A stretch of 64,000 bases of DNA from Fomitopsis serialis (GCF_022376445.1 NW_025955101.1:1-64000); one strand, 5' to 3'. Counted from the stretch's first letter, positions 28,101-39,648 are shown. The notes: generated from the letters alone by a model not told the origin. Translations and numbers: made by a program.

Positions 28101-29151
28101 CGCACCGTCAAGGCCCGTGCAGGACGAGGTGGCGGAGAAGAGCGCGAGCGTGAAGGAGGTGCAGAAGTCGTTGATGACCGTGATCGAGTCGACCCCAGAG
28201 CCGGAGCGCCTGCAGGAGCTGCTCGCGCTCAACGATGACCTGACGGCGCTGCTCGGCCGGTGTGTGCCGCAGAAGCCGAACTTATTCTTGCATGGACTCG
28301 GGTTGCACGTCGAGAATGGCAAGGCGAACGGCTCTGCAAGCGACTTGCCGTCCGGGAATGGCCACGCTGTGCATCTACCGTCCGACGAGAGCGACGATGA
28401 ACCGGTCACCCCGCGAGTGGACAAGGGTAAGGGCCGCGCCGAGCCAGAGCCTGTAGAACCGGAGAAGGTTCTCACTCCACCAGCGTTCCACCTGGGCGAT
28501 TCAGACGACGAAGATGCACACCTCGGAGACGAGCTCATCACAGCTGAGCCAGACGGTATGGTCTCCCCTACGACAGACATGTGAGTGTCAATGAAATCTA
28601 CGTGATATCGGAATTCCTGACACGGAGGTGCTTCCCACCACTGCCAATGATATCAGGTCACGGAGCTGGGTGGAAGAGGAAGGCGAAGTGTTCCGCAAGG
28701 GAACCGTTCTGCTTAGTCCGGAGGAGATGGAGGGCGACTATGATAGCGAAGAACTACGTAGAGAGGTCAGCGTCAGTGTCACAGCCGCGGCGATTGGATG
28801 ACTGATCGATGTAAGTGACCGCAGCTGTTGGATGCGATGGTCGAACGTCCGCCGCCGCGCGCTGTTCTCGACGAGTTTGGTGCTGAAATTGCACCGGATC
28901 TACCCGTCACTCCCACGTCGCCGCAGCCGGAGAAGCCTCCTCCGCGCCCATATATACGCCGCTCGCGCTCGTCGTCCTCGACGATCAGCACGACGGACGT
29001 GCCTCCGGAGCCACCATCGCTAGAGAAGATTGATGCATTGCGAACTGCCAGTCCTTCGCCATCAACTCCCACGTCGCCTTCCGTGCAGATTAAGGCTTTC
29101 CTTAGCAGGAGATTATCCTCTGCCTCGACAACCTCGAAAGATTCGGAGTAG
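25174..29151 (+). CDS. Leucine-rich-repeat protein, PPP1R37/LRRC68-like
   Basis: About 1,100 residues, starting MLSSASSSAVTIPTPGKSIL and ending at the TAG at 29149-29151. The N-terminal LKRAHFILPEMTVVYPIS resembles the RVxF-bearing PP1-docking segment of PPP1R37. Leucine-rich (RNI-type) repeats follow: FTIEWGLRKLVFKECDL, LTFLSVASNRRLKPAAFRLL, LQFLDLAQNSLDKKSIEYIA and LRNISLRLNRISAAGAVAIA. A long Pro-rich disordered insert (26590-27010) interrupts them before LRTLDLKGNDI and HLDLTMNNLDLAGVMALNSG. The C-terminus is acidic and Ser/Pro-rich. Family knowledge suggests regulation of protein phosphatase 1; that is inference here. The intron 25612-25909 is 298 bp and could hide an exon or mis-set boundary. 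Confidence 0.82.
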
Positions 29152-29924
29152 GGCTCATGTCGTGTCGGACCGGTGAGTTTCTGCCGTCAGCATTCTCATC
29201 ACCGAACGCGCCACTGAGCATGTGCGAACAGCTGCAGCCTAGACACGGGGCACATTTTTATTGTGTTTATCGCTCCCGGTCGCGTGGATATCCCTAGCTT
29301 ACGGCAGGCAGTTGTTGCTGGCGTTGGACACTAGCATTTTGTCTGCCTAGTAGCGGCAACTGTTGATCTGTACGGGCGCGTTCTCGCCCCAGGAGCACTC
29401 CTCTCCAGGTACCATGGCTGCTATTCCGACTGACCGCGCTGTATATCCTATCCTACTATCACGCAGCATCTAGTATCGAAGTCGATGCGGACGCGCACGC
29501 AGTGGTCGATCTACATATTCACTACGGAACCAATATTAATTTTTTTGGGTTGTACTGCGAGACTGGCCTGTCTCGTTACGCAGAACTTGCGCAGAACTGG
29601 TTCCCAGCGGGTGGCGGTAGTATACAGCCTATACATCGAGTCATCATATGATATCATGCCAACTTCATAGCACGGTCCATTGATTGTCTCTGCTGCAGAC
29701 ATCCCTCAAAGTTGGTGGGCATTCACCATCCCAGAGGTCTTGATTGCATCTTGATGAAAGTATTTCTTCTTTCGCGGTCCCCCGGCTCATTGTACAGCTA
29801 TGCTGTACCACGGAGATGTACTTACATACATGGTGAGTTTGAAACTACGTCTAGCGTCGTACACCAGGGACATATGCACTATATTCATGAGAACTTCATA
29901 TCTAGGAATGCGAGATTTCTTGCT
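29152..29924. other. Intergenic
   Basis: About 770 bp, 3' flank of the LRR gene; nothing recognisable. Confidence 0.45.
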
Positions 29925-30430
29925 TGAACTCCTCCCTCTCCTCCCACATCGGTGTATGGCTTGACCGTTCCATCAAAGGTACGCCACTTCACCTTCCATA
30001 TCCTCTCGAGGAAGGGACACATCACAAAGCCCTGCGAGATATCCATCCTCCCGTTGATGATGAGGGTAGGCACCTGGATCAAGGTGTAGCCTGTCGATTA
30101 TCATCGACGACCCGAGTTCACCGTCCGGCGCGAACATAGTGATATTCCCATCAGTTTTCACTCCCAGGAACCGAATGAAAGGACTAGCCTGAGGAGAAGG
30201 TAGTAGTAATCGTGTGCTAGGCCGGGACCTCCGTGTACTCCGATCAGGGGCGCGCGAGTGTCCGCATCGCTACTCAGGACAAGGGCTGAGGTATTGCGTC
30301 CCGTTTATGTCTACGCAGTGCTTTATATTGTCGCCGCCGGTGTATTAATCACCGCTAATTGGTCTTACATACAGGGCATATCCGCTGACTTCGAGGGGCG
30401 CCGAAGTGACAGGGATTTCATTCAACTGAG
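29925..30430 (-). pseudogene. Proline iminopeptidase relic with internal deletion
   Basis: Reading the minus strand, the N-terminal oxyanion block IGVHGGPGLAHDYYYLLL (30192-30245) is followed within about 60 bp by MFAPDGELGSSMIIDRLHLI and VPTLIINGRMDISQGFV, then RIWKVKWRTFDG. In intact enzymes these are separated by about 150 residues carrying the GxSxGG nucleophile. The middle is gone, so this is a deletion product. Part of the sequence is homologous at DNA level to the relic at 24345-24730. Confidence 0.72.
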
Positions 30431-31605
30431 TTTGATCTGCGTCCCAACCGCTTGGACGTCGAGGGAATGATGGACCATGGTAGTGGTGCAGGAAAGGGTA
30501 GGCCGCATAACAACCGATGGCGCACAGAGATGCTTATGCCACTGACATTACCAGGTTTCGATTGCTTGTGCTCATGGCACTTCCCGCTACGCCGTCGCCA
30601 TTTCTAAACAGCCAACCATGCTATCAAGACGATTGGTTGACCGTGACCATGCTCATAGTATGAGGGTACTGTTGAACTCACCAAGTAGGATCGTTCTGTG
30701 TGACAGCAGCGAACAGTTACAGGCTTCGAACAGGCTGTACTGCGAGTGCCCACCAGGGTATCATCTGCATAAAAGGGCGAAACCCGTTGTGGCCGACGGC
30801 AGCCGTCTCCGCCAGTATCACCGCTTGTTGGCAGACAATGTCCTATGCGTACAGGTTAGGTATATTTGGCCAACATACTCGTACCTTGCCGACTTGTGAA
30901 GCAGTCAGGGTCTTGACGTGTCTGAGCCAGACTAGGTCTCAGCCGCCTGAGCTAGAAGATATCCAGGAATTCTGCCAGACACTTATGTACCTAAGCTGAT
31001 GATCACTGTTCCCTGAGCATTGTTGCGGTGCCATAGTACTGCAACATACCTTCGTTGCAGTCCAACAGCTTCGAGCCAGGCCGGGAGGACATTGCACGAA
31101 GTGAACTTGAACATGATGCATGAGTACTCGGGATTCTAAATACTTCATTGCGGCACTGGAGCGATGCTACTTGCCTCTGAGCAGTACTACGCATGCACCC
31201 CATGCCATAGTGCGTCGCACTTGCAGATATATTAGCCCAGGATACGCGCAGCACGAACGTGGATGGCTGCCAACCCTGGAAACACTTGAACTCGGTAGAA
31301 TAGAACAAATGGGCCGCACCATCGTCCGTCGGCGTTTGTCCCATGCACAAACCACGACAGACATGGCATAACCAACTGGTGGTCCCCTATTGCGCGATCA
31401 CGAATGTCAGAGCTTTCGGACGTTCCCAATAAAGCCTAACGCTGCTCTTGCCAGTGATCCAGGCGCGGCGGATCCCCGTCAAGGACTTCCTCCTCGGGCT
31501 CAGTAACGCACAACGTCCCGCTGCCCACTCTTAACCCCCCAGCTTCAACGTTCACGTTCAACGTCAACCCGGACTGAAACTCGGACTCGCTCGACTGGGA
31601 TTGAG
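30431..31605. other. Intergenic
   Basis: About 1.2 kb, no family-level coding signal on either strand; the right end is the promoter of the peroxiredoxin gene. Confidence 0.45.
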
Positions 31606-32675
31606 ATGGCACCACGCGCAAAGAGCACTGCAGAGGCGTCCGAGCCGACGAGGCGATCGACTAGGATATCGTCCCAGCCCAAAAGCGAGCCGGCGACAGA
31701 GGTGAAGAAGGCCGCGCCGAGGGCGAAGAAACGGACTGCAGACGAAGGCGATGACGAGACCCCTGCAGTGAAGAAAGTACGTGTTGAATGCGTGGTGTCA
31801 GCGTTTCCGGCGTTGGAGACGAACAAAGAGCTTGTTCTCTTCTTGAGAAAAATCCAGTTCCACGGTGTGCTGAGTGGGAATGCTCATGCGGGTTTTGCAC
31901 ATCTAGAGCAAAGCGAAGGAGGCCGCCGCCGAGGCACCCGACACCGAAGAATCGAACGAAAGTGAGCTTCCTCCAGTTCTTTCCAAGTTTTCCTCGAGTC
32001 TGAGACGAGTCCGCGACCCCAGAGGCTGCGAAGCTCGCCACGATCGACGTCGGCGACGTGCTCCCCTCGCTCACGCTCAAGAACGAAAAAGGCGAGGACG
32101 TCGACGTCGCGACGCTCGCTGCCGACAAGGGCGTCATCTTCTTCCTCGTCCCCAAGGCCGACACGCGTGAGTGCCCGCCCCGCACCCCTCCTCGCCCATC
32201 TGGCTAACGCGACCCCGCAGCCGGGTGCACAACGCAGGCCTGCGGGTTCCGCGACGTCTACCCCGACTTCACCGCGCACAATTTCGCCGTCTACTGCCTC
32301 AGCGCGGACAGCCCCAGCGCCCAGACCAAGTGGCAAGACAAGGTCCGTCCCCGTCCCCGCCTCCCCTTCCCCCTGCCACTGCCGAGCACTGACCCGCCCG
32401 ACGCACGCAGAAGGAGCTCCCGTACCCGCTCCTCTCCGACCCGCAGCGCGTGCTGATCACCGCGCTCGGCGCGGGCGAGGGCGGCAAGACGAAGCGGAGC
32501 CACTTCGTCTTCGAGAAGGGCGGCAAGCTCGTCGAGAAGAAGATCCCCGTCAAGCCTGCGGACAGGTGCGTCGCGCGACTGGGGTGCACGCGTTCACGAC
32601 TGACCGTCTTTTGGCGTCGCGGGCAGCCCGAAGCTCGCGCTGGAGTACGTGAAGAGCGTCGCGGCGGCCGCGTAG
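31606..32675 (+). CDS. PrxQ/BCP-type peroxiredoxin with chromatin-like N-terminus (Dot5-like)
   Basis: The peroxiredoxin domain starts near IDVGDVLPSLTLKNEKGEDV and carries the active site PGCTTQACGFRD, with the peroxidatic Cys and a second Cys five residues later, the PrxQ/BCP arrangement. FFLVPKADTP, FAVYCLSADSPSAQTKW and PYPLLSDPQR follow in family order. Exons 31606-31776 and 31907-31961 encode a basic, disordered N-terminal arm with RRSTRISSQPKSEP and RAKKRTADEG; the domain exons begin at 32023. The yeast homologue Dot5 is a nuclear thiol peroxidase linked to telomeric silencing, and the basic arm suggests nuclear localisation here too. The gene ends 375 bp from the convergent WASP gene. 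Confidence 0.9.
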
Positions 32676-33049
32676 GTGTGAATCGAAGACGCCTGAACGG
32701 CTCGAGCTGATGCCGGCTCGCGCGACTTTCTCTTTCAACCTCTCTACTTAGCTGTGAGATGTCGGATGCTTTCTTGCTGTGTTCTGTGTTCTGTACGCAT
32801 ATACGCATGTACTACCACCAATAATCACAACCGTCGACGAACGACGTTCTCGTCTCCACCCAGGCTCGGTGACCCCTGCCTGAAGCCCGCGCGATCAGCC
32901 TTCAGTCCAACCCGCAAGCCTGAAGCAAACACAGTAGCCACGGAAGACGGAACGATCGCATTATACGGGGGGTATCCAAGCCCTTCCTACTTCCACTTCC
33001 ACTTAGCATACAGCGCGGACGTCGACTCAATACTCCAACAAACCACCCT

Positions 33050-34601
33050 TCAATCCCATTCATCCTCCTCATCCTCCTCCTCATCGCTATCCCCCAGCTT
33101 CTTATTCCTCTCCAACAGCGCCGCCGCCAACGCCTGTGTCAAGTCCCCTCCCCCTCCCGCGCTCGAGCCCCCGCCCGCGCTCTCCTCGGCAGCAGGCGGC
33201 GACATCGCGCGCGGCGGCGCGCCGTCCGTCTTCCTGAGCGAGTGCACGCCCGCACCCTGGATGGACGCGAGCAGGTCCGCGCGGCCGGGCTGCGGCGCGG
33301 GGAGGTTCGCGACCCCGGAGGCGCCTCCCCCACCTGGGGGCGGGGGTGGAGGCGGAGGCGGCGCGCCGCCTGAGGGTGGTGGTGGCGGCGGTGGGGGAGG
33401 AGGGGGTGGAGGACCACCGGAGGGAGGCGGCGGAGGTGGTGGTGCGGGCGGAGGCGGGGCACCGCCCGAGGGAGGTGGCGGAGGAGGTGCGGGCGGAGGT
33501 GCGCTGGGGCGTGTTGGGGGCGCGGGTGGGGGCGCGGGGGGCGCAGCAGAGGGACGTGTGGGCGGGAGAGGCGGTGGGGCTGGGGGCGCGGCTGTCGGGC
33601 GCGAGGGAGGCGTTGGAGGCGCGGGCGAAGGGACTACGCGCGAGGGGGGCGCTGGCGAGGGGACGCTGCGGCTCGGGGGTGCCGGGGGCGCCGGGGAGGG
33701 CACGACGCGAGAGGGCGGGGGACGCGAAGGTGGGGCTGGCGGCGGAGTCGGGGGTGCTGCGGGCGCGTCCTGCGCAACGGTTGGGCCACGGCGGGGGGCA
33801 GGCGGCGGGGGTGGCTTCTTCTTCGCGGAGGGTGCGGGCGGCGGGGCCTTCTGCGCGTCGCGGACGAAGTCCTTGATGAAGTCCATGTTGCTGTCGATCA
33901 TCTCGCGCGCGATACCCTGGCTCTCCAGCTGCTGGAGGAAGGACGTCCACGACGGGTCGACATTCGTGGACGTGAATCCCTTCTCGGCATCGTACCCCAT
34001 GTGCGCGACGTGCTTGAACGAGCCCGCCGTCGGCCCCGAGATCATCGACTTGTCGATCTTGCCGCCCTTGGAGGCCTTCTTCTTCTTGGAGGACTTGGTC
34101 TTCTCTTTCTCTGCGAGCAGCGGTGAGTGGCGCGTGGCGCGTGGGTGTGACCGGGAGACGCACCAGTGCTCGGCTTCGTGGTGGTCACTTTCTTGTAGAA
34201 CGTCTTCGCTTCGCCTTCGTCGGCGAAGACCACGCCGATCATGCAGTCCTGAGCGAGCCGTCAGCATATCGACGATGCGCGTAATCATCACTCACATCGC
34301 CAGGAAAGGAGTGGAAGAACGGGCGGTCCTGGTTATACTCGAAGCCCTCATAGAGCTCGTGCTCCCAGATGATGCCGCGCGTGCCCGCGAGGTCGACCAT
34401 CTTCATGATGAGCGCATTCCGAGCCTTGTCTGTGACGAACGCGAGCGCGCCCTGGAGCCCGGCGTACGACCACTCGCTCGGCTGCGGGTAGGCGTAGTAG
34501 ATGCGCGCGAGCGCGGCGGTGTGGATCTTGTTGCTGCTGGTGGGGATCGCGGCCTTGACCTTGGACTTTTCGTCGCTGGAGAGCGTGGACTGGGCGGGCA
34601 T
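33050..34601 (-). CDS. LAS17: Wiskott-Aldrich syndrome protein homologue (WASP/Las17)
   Basis: The start is MPAQSTLSSDEKSKVKAAIP (ATG at 34601); an upstream in-frame TTG is not used. Three exons encode about 440 residues: a WH1 domain (IHTAALARIYYAYPQPSEW, GIIWEHELYEGFEY, RPFFHSFPG); a Lys-rich basic patch; a CRIB/GBD-like motif (ISGPTAGSFKHVAHMGYD); about 180 residues of polyproline with PPPPPP blocks; a WH2 motif (GRADLLASIQGAG with LRKTD); and an acidic tail ending EEDEWD with the Arp2/3-binding Trp. WASP activates Arp2/3 for cortical actin patches and endocytosis. S. cerevisiae Las17 lacks the CRIB, so Cdc42/Rac input is plausible here. It diverges from calmodulin with about 350 bp between start codons. 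Confidence 0.93.
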
Positions 34602-34947
34602 CCCGGTGGTGGTGGTGGGAGAAGAGCCGGGTGTGAGCGTACGCTGTGCCGCAGTGTGCTCGAGCTTGATGTCGACCAAATGTCGACGTCAGCGGGCGAT
34701 TGTTCGCCAAATAGGGGCGGATAAGTCCAGGATAAGTCCCCGACAAGACATGTCTTGTGTAAAACAAGGTGCGCCCAAATTAGACTGGCGATTGCCGAGA
34801 GATCCTACCATCCATCAGCGCCTGGGCGAAAGGGGAAAGTAGCCCTACCCTTGCCCTGCTCTCGTCCTCTCTATCGCCCTCCACCGTCCACGTCCTCAAC
34901 GCTACTCGCACGAATACCACACCAAGCACTCCTTACACCCACCCACC

Positions 34948-35832
34948 ATGGCCGACCAACTGGTGAGTCGCCCCATCCCCTCTCCTGCTGCCGACGCTGC
35001 ACGCTGACATGCATTGTACACCGCGTAGTCTGAGGGTACGTGCATGTATCTTGGCCGACACGACTGCATGCTGACACGTCCGCGCTTACAGAACAGATCT
35101 CTGGTACGTATCCACGCGCGAGGAAGGGAAGAGCTGGCACTGACCGTCACACGCGCCGTGATCAGAGTTCAAGGAGGCCTTCTCGCTCTTCGACAAGGGT
35201 ACGCTCCACGCACCGTCCTCTCTCCCTCTGACACTGACACCTACCCCTACCCTCTTCACCCACGCAGATGGCGACGGCACGATCACCACGAAGGAGCTGG
35301 GCACGGTGATGCGTTCGCTCGGGCAAAACCCGACGGAGGCGGAGCTACAGGACATGATCAACGAGGTCGACGCGGACGGGAACGGCACGATCGACTTCCC
35401 CGAGTTCCTCACGATGATGGCGCGCAAGATGCGCGACACGGACAGCGAGGAGGAGATCAAGGAGGCGTTCAAGGTCTTCGACAAGGACGGCAACGGCTAC
35501 ATCTCCGCCGCGGAGCTCAGGCACGTCATGACCAACCTTGGTGAGTGCCCTTTTCTCCCTGCGTGGAAGGGCGGCGATGCTGATCGTGCGGGTGGTGCGC
35601 AGGCGAAAAGCTCTCGGACAACGAGGTCGACGAGATGATCCGCGAGGCGGATGTCGATGGTGACGGTCAAATCAACTACGATGGTGCGCCTTCGCCGTTC
35701 AGTGATCCGTTGCTTCTCTAACATCCGTGCCATTCTCCTGGCCCGCGCAGAGTTCGTGAAGGTACGCTCGCCACCTAGTCATCCGCGTTGCCACCATGCT
35801 GACCTGTCCCGCAGATGATGCTCTCCAAGTAA
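34948..35832 (+). CDS. CMD1: Calmodulin
   Basis: Eight exons (34948-34962, 35029-35035, 35092-35103, 35166-35198, 35268-35540, 35603-35683, 35751-35761, 35815-35832) sum to 450 bases, exactly 149 residues. The protein is a near-canonical calmodulin: [46 protein letters not shown] and [14 protein letters not shown] are four intact EF-hand loops, and the end is KMMLSK. It senses Ca2+ and activates calcineurin and CaM kinases. Exons 2, 3 and 7 are microexons of 7, 12 and 11 bases, so automated annotation can easily miss them. The bidirectional spacer shared with the WASP gene may coordinate expression. Confidence 0.98.
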
Positions 35833-36295
35833 AGACATGTACAACTAGTCCCTCTCCGTTATCTATTTGCGAGCCCCGCGGTATGGTAGTACATCCACAA
35901 TGCAATGACAGAAACCCTCTATATACCTCTAGCTGCCTCTTCTGCGCGTGTCCTGAATGTCTCGCGTGAGCCATCCAAGACTCGTTTGTGCACCATTACC
36001 CTCTGCGATACCGTGCCTTACGGTGCGGTACCGGGGACGCTAATGAGGAAGCCCGAGATCGGGCCGAGACGTCATAGATCCGTGTATAGTGCCACTGCGG
36101 GGCCACTCCATCCGCCTCCGCAGCGACTCCATTCTCCTCTGCCGCTGCGCTCACAACAAACCTACACAGCACGAACCCTATAAGAGCAACCGCCTCCATC
36201 CGAATCTTTCTTCACTCACTCACCCCGCTACGAATTCGCGATCCACATCGATCTCATACCCCTATCCACTCAAAGTCACCGAATCTACTACCACC

Positions 36296-36663
36296 ATGCC
36301 GCCCACGAACAACGGCAACGAGAACTCGTTCAACATCCTCCCGCACCCCGCCGTACGTCCCACCAGTTCCGTTATCGCAGCGAATGACTAACATTGTTCG
36401 TGTTCATCGGTATAGAGGACGAACGACCCGCGCGACCTCGAACCGCCCCAGCTCGGCGCGGGCCTGAACAGCAATCCGGAGCAGCAGGCGTTCCACGCGC
36501 GCGGGCCGTACAAGCCCAGCCAGCAGGTGATGCAGGGCGTCGAGCAGCCTAGGGTGCGTACCGATCGATTTACGAGACCATTGGGAAGTGGTTGGCTGAC
36601 TCAAGTGTGTAGAGCCGCGAGGAGCTGAAGGCCAGGGCTGCAGAGCTGAATGAGCGGCGCTGA
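36296..36663 (+). CDS. Small conserved hypothetical protein
   Basis: Three exons (36296-36352, 36416-36553, 36613-36663) sum to 246 bases, giving 81 residues. The start MPPTNNGNENSFNILPHP has a good Kozak context (ACCACCATG). The protein is hydrophilic, has no membrane segment or Cys, and contains NDPRDLEPPQLGAGL, FHARGPYKPSQQVMQ and the helical SREELKARAAELNERR end. Clean splicing in frame and a proper leader make it a real gene. I recognise no domain. It resembles the small disordered stress- or ribosome-associated proteins common in basidiomycetes, but no function should be assigned. Confidence 0.72.
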
Positions 36664-37372
36664 GGCTCATTTGGGCGTTGCCACACTCCAGGAAGTTGAT
36701 GTATTTATATTTGTACTTGCATGAGTGCTATAGACTGGGAGAGGGAGAGTAGGATGTTGTGCTGCCGACTCAATCCGCACTGTGGCCAATGCTAGCGCTG
36801 TATGATACCGACCGCTGAACCCTCCTCTTGGAATGGTGTGATATTCCGACTGACTATATGGAAGAATATGAACCCTCAGAGATCTCTGTCCCGAACCGCA
36901 CCACACACTGAATATAATCATAATGATGTGTGTATCGCCAGGGACCACAAGTTGGAACATTGAGCGCTGAGCGCTGAGCGTCCATCTAATCTTATCGCGA
37001 GTGTATCGAACAGGGATCTCAGCCACCATAGCACTTCTGGCCCGGGTTTCCCTCGGTCCGAGAGCAAGATAACTATCCAAGCTGATGTGTAAGTAGATCT
37101 TGATACATCCTAGGTATGTTCTGCATCGCTTTTGATGATTTTATGAGCATCACTGCAACACGGATGTCCTGATTGAATAGTATTTTCGTGACGAGGGCAC
37201 CCATAGACGCCCAGACACCTACTTACCTAGGGTGGCTGAGATCCTGGCCCGATACAGTACCACGTGCACGTTACGCGTCTCATCCAACGCGCGTCGCGTC
37301 CACCGTCCCTACTTACACCGCTCGCTCCTCGACCCCCAGTCTCCGCCAGCTCTCTCTCAACGTGTGCCAGCC
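36664..37372. other. Intergenic
   Basis: About 700 bp. A small GAGCGCTGAGCGCTGAGCG tandem lies at about 36963. Nothing coding recognised. Confidence 0.45.
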
Positions 37373-38222
37373 ATGGTAAGCCCCTTGGAACCAGCTGTGT
37401 GTTTGAGCAGCGCTCACACGGCGCCGACAGTCGATCATGCAATATAACGGTGGCTCCGTCATAGCCATGGTGGGGAAGGACTGTGTCGCCATCGCGAGCG
37501 ACCTCCGGTTAGGCAACCAAGCTCAGGGTATCTCGTCAAATTTTGAAAAGGTGAGTATCGTCGACTCTCCAAGGAAGAGGCTGTCTGACCGCCCGGCAGA
37601 TCTTCGCCATGACAGAGCGAACATACGTCGGTCTGCCCGGACTCGCAACAGACGTACTGACCCTGTGCGTGCCCCGTCCCTCCTAACGCCCCAAATCCTC
37701 ACCCACCTCCCCCAGCCACGAACAGCTCCGCTACCGGCTCAACATGTACACCATCAAAGAAGAGCGCACCATGGAGCCGGAGACGTTCATCCACCTCATC
37801 TCCTCGACGCTCTACGAGAAGCGCTGGGGCCCGTACTTCATCGAGCCCGTGCTCGCGGGCCTGCAGAAGACGCCCGCGGGCGCGTTCCGCCCGTTCATCG
37901 CGAGCACGGACCTCATCGGCTGCATCAACTTCGCGAAGGACTTCGTCGTCGCGGGGACTGCGAGCGAGAAGCTCTTCGGTGTCGCGGAGGGCTTGTGGGA
38001 GCCGGACTTGGAGCCGGAGGACCTGTTCGAGACGATCAGCCAGACGCTGCTGAACGCGGTGGACCGGGATGCGTACTCGGGTTGGGGCGCGGTCGTGCAT
38101 GTGATGTGAGTGTCGAGTCCGCGTGCGGTGCGTTGTGGGGATGTGAGCTGACTGGCGGCGTGCTGTTGTGTAGAACGAAGGACAAGGTGATCAAGCGTAC
38201 GCTCAAGGGCAGAATGGACTAG
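37373..38222 (+). CDS. PUP3: 20S proteasome subunit beta-3
   Basis: The protein opens [20 protein letters not shown] and continues with [67 protein letters not shown] and [15 protein letters not shown] to the end TLKGRMD, matching PSMB3 over the whole length. Beta-3 is a non-catalytic subunit: it lacks a processed N-terminal Thr, as seen here. It sits in the two inner rings of the 20S core. Only the ATG (37373-37375) is encoded by the first coding exon; a 55-bp intron follows and the second exon starts TCGATCATG at 37431. Starting at that internal ATG would lose two residues. All other joints are in frame. Confidence 0.96.
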
Positions 38223-39648
38223 TCGTTTCCGCCGTACTTATATTCTTTGTGTCGTGTGTGTGCTTTTCTGTTATCGGAGCATCTGAATCTCACATTCGCC
38301 GAGCGACGTCTGCATGCCCACCTCCCGATAGGAAGGCAAGGTATGGATGGGTGTGCCAGCTTGATATCGACGTGCCCTTGACCCACCTAGGCAGTCAGTC
38401 GCGTTTAGCGTAAATACACCTATGGATCCGCCATGCCTAGGCTCGACATCATCGGTTCGCATCCAAGAGGGGTTACGATACTGTGGGCCTAAGTAGCCTC
38501 GTATGATATTATCACACAGTGGCCGGGTCATCGGTTCTTAGATTCCAGCTCGATCCATTGTGATCGGGTCTCAAAGGGATATGCTTAACACATCTGACTT
38601 GGAATCATGACGACAAGAACTGCAAAGCCGAGTTCCTACGTGCCACCAGTATCAATGGTCGTGAAGTATTTCGTTGTCCTTGGCAATAAGCAGGTTCTCT
38701 TTTGAGCTTATAATAGTTGGGAGTACAGCGGCACGGCAGCCTGGCAGGGCGATGTGTAAGGCAACATGTCGACTAACCTGAGCGCACGGGGATGACGGGT
38801 AGGAGAGCTCGGATCCGCATCGTAAATACAAAGAAGTTGCAGATCAGACGGATCGGTTACTGGTAGACTGCCCGGGGACTGCACCGTCTGGTCTCGTACC
38901 AGCACCGTCAGTATCCAGAACACTGAACGTACGGAACATTGGATGTACGGACATAGTCTCGTACAGCTTCCTGCGTTCTGGATTGCGGTGCTCAGGCTAT
39001 TGAATCCCGCTGGCATGAGTGACGGCGAGCACATCAAGTAAGGCTGCGTATACCAGCATATGGATCCGTTAATATGTTGTTCGACGGGTATACGGGATGG
39101 CTGTCAAGTCCGACTGAGTGGCGTCGCCGATTGGCCACATGCACACCGTCCAGGGAGAGAGATACTCAAACAACATCAATATACATAGAACATACACACA
39201 TCGGATGTACTGTCCCTACGCCACCAAGGAGAAAAGGCTCTGTACAGCGTCCCGCCCACCCGGCCGACCCATTCCCATCAGACTACTAGTATAACAGTTC
39301 AGTGCGAGTACGCGTGCCTGAGATGACGGTAGCGATGACAGTGACACAACAGCGGTGCTTCGAGTTGCGGCACAAAGCGAGGATATGAGTGAGGAAGAGA
39401 GCTGAAGACAAAGGCAAAAGGGGAACCAGGAGCAGAAGGGAAGAAGAGACGGAAATAGAAATAAGAGAAGAGAAGGCTGCGCGCGAGCCACGTCATAGAC
39501 TTGGGATACAGCCGATAATGTAAGAGAAGAGGGAGGGTGAGAGAGAGCAAGTCGAGGAGATGGGTCGTGGTGCATTCGTGTGTACGCTGGATTGGGATAG
39601 AATCAGCACACAACTGCATTGTCGATGGAACCGGATAGCATACCGTTA
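38223..39648. other. Convergent intergenic region
   Basis: About 1.4 kb between the 3' ends of the proteasome gene and the chromatin-type gene. On the plus strand 39360-39550 is strongly purine-rich (AGAAGGGAAGAAGAGACGGA), i.e. a pyrimidine-rich tract in the 3' flank of the minus-strand gene. No coding sequence seen. Confidence 0.45.

Noticed and set aside
32754..34724. 656-residue plus-strand open frame rich in Gly
   Set aside because: It is the mirror image of the WASP polyproline region; CCN codons read as GGN on the other strand and avoid stops. The minus-strand protein has real domains and splice sites.
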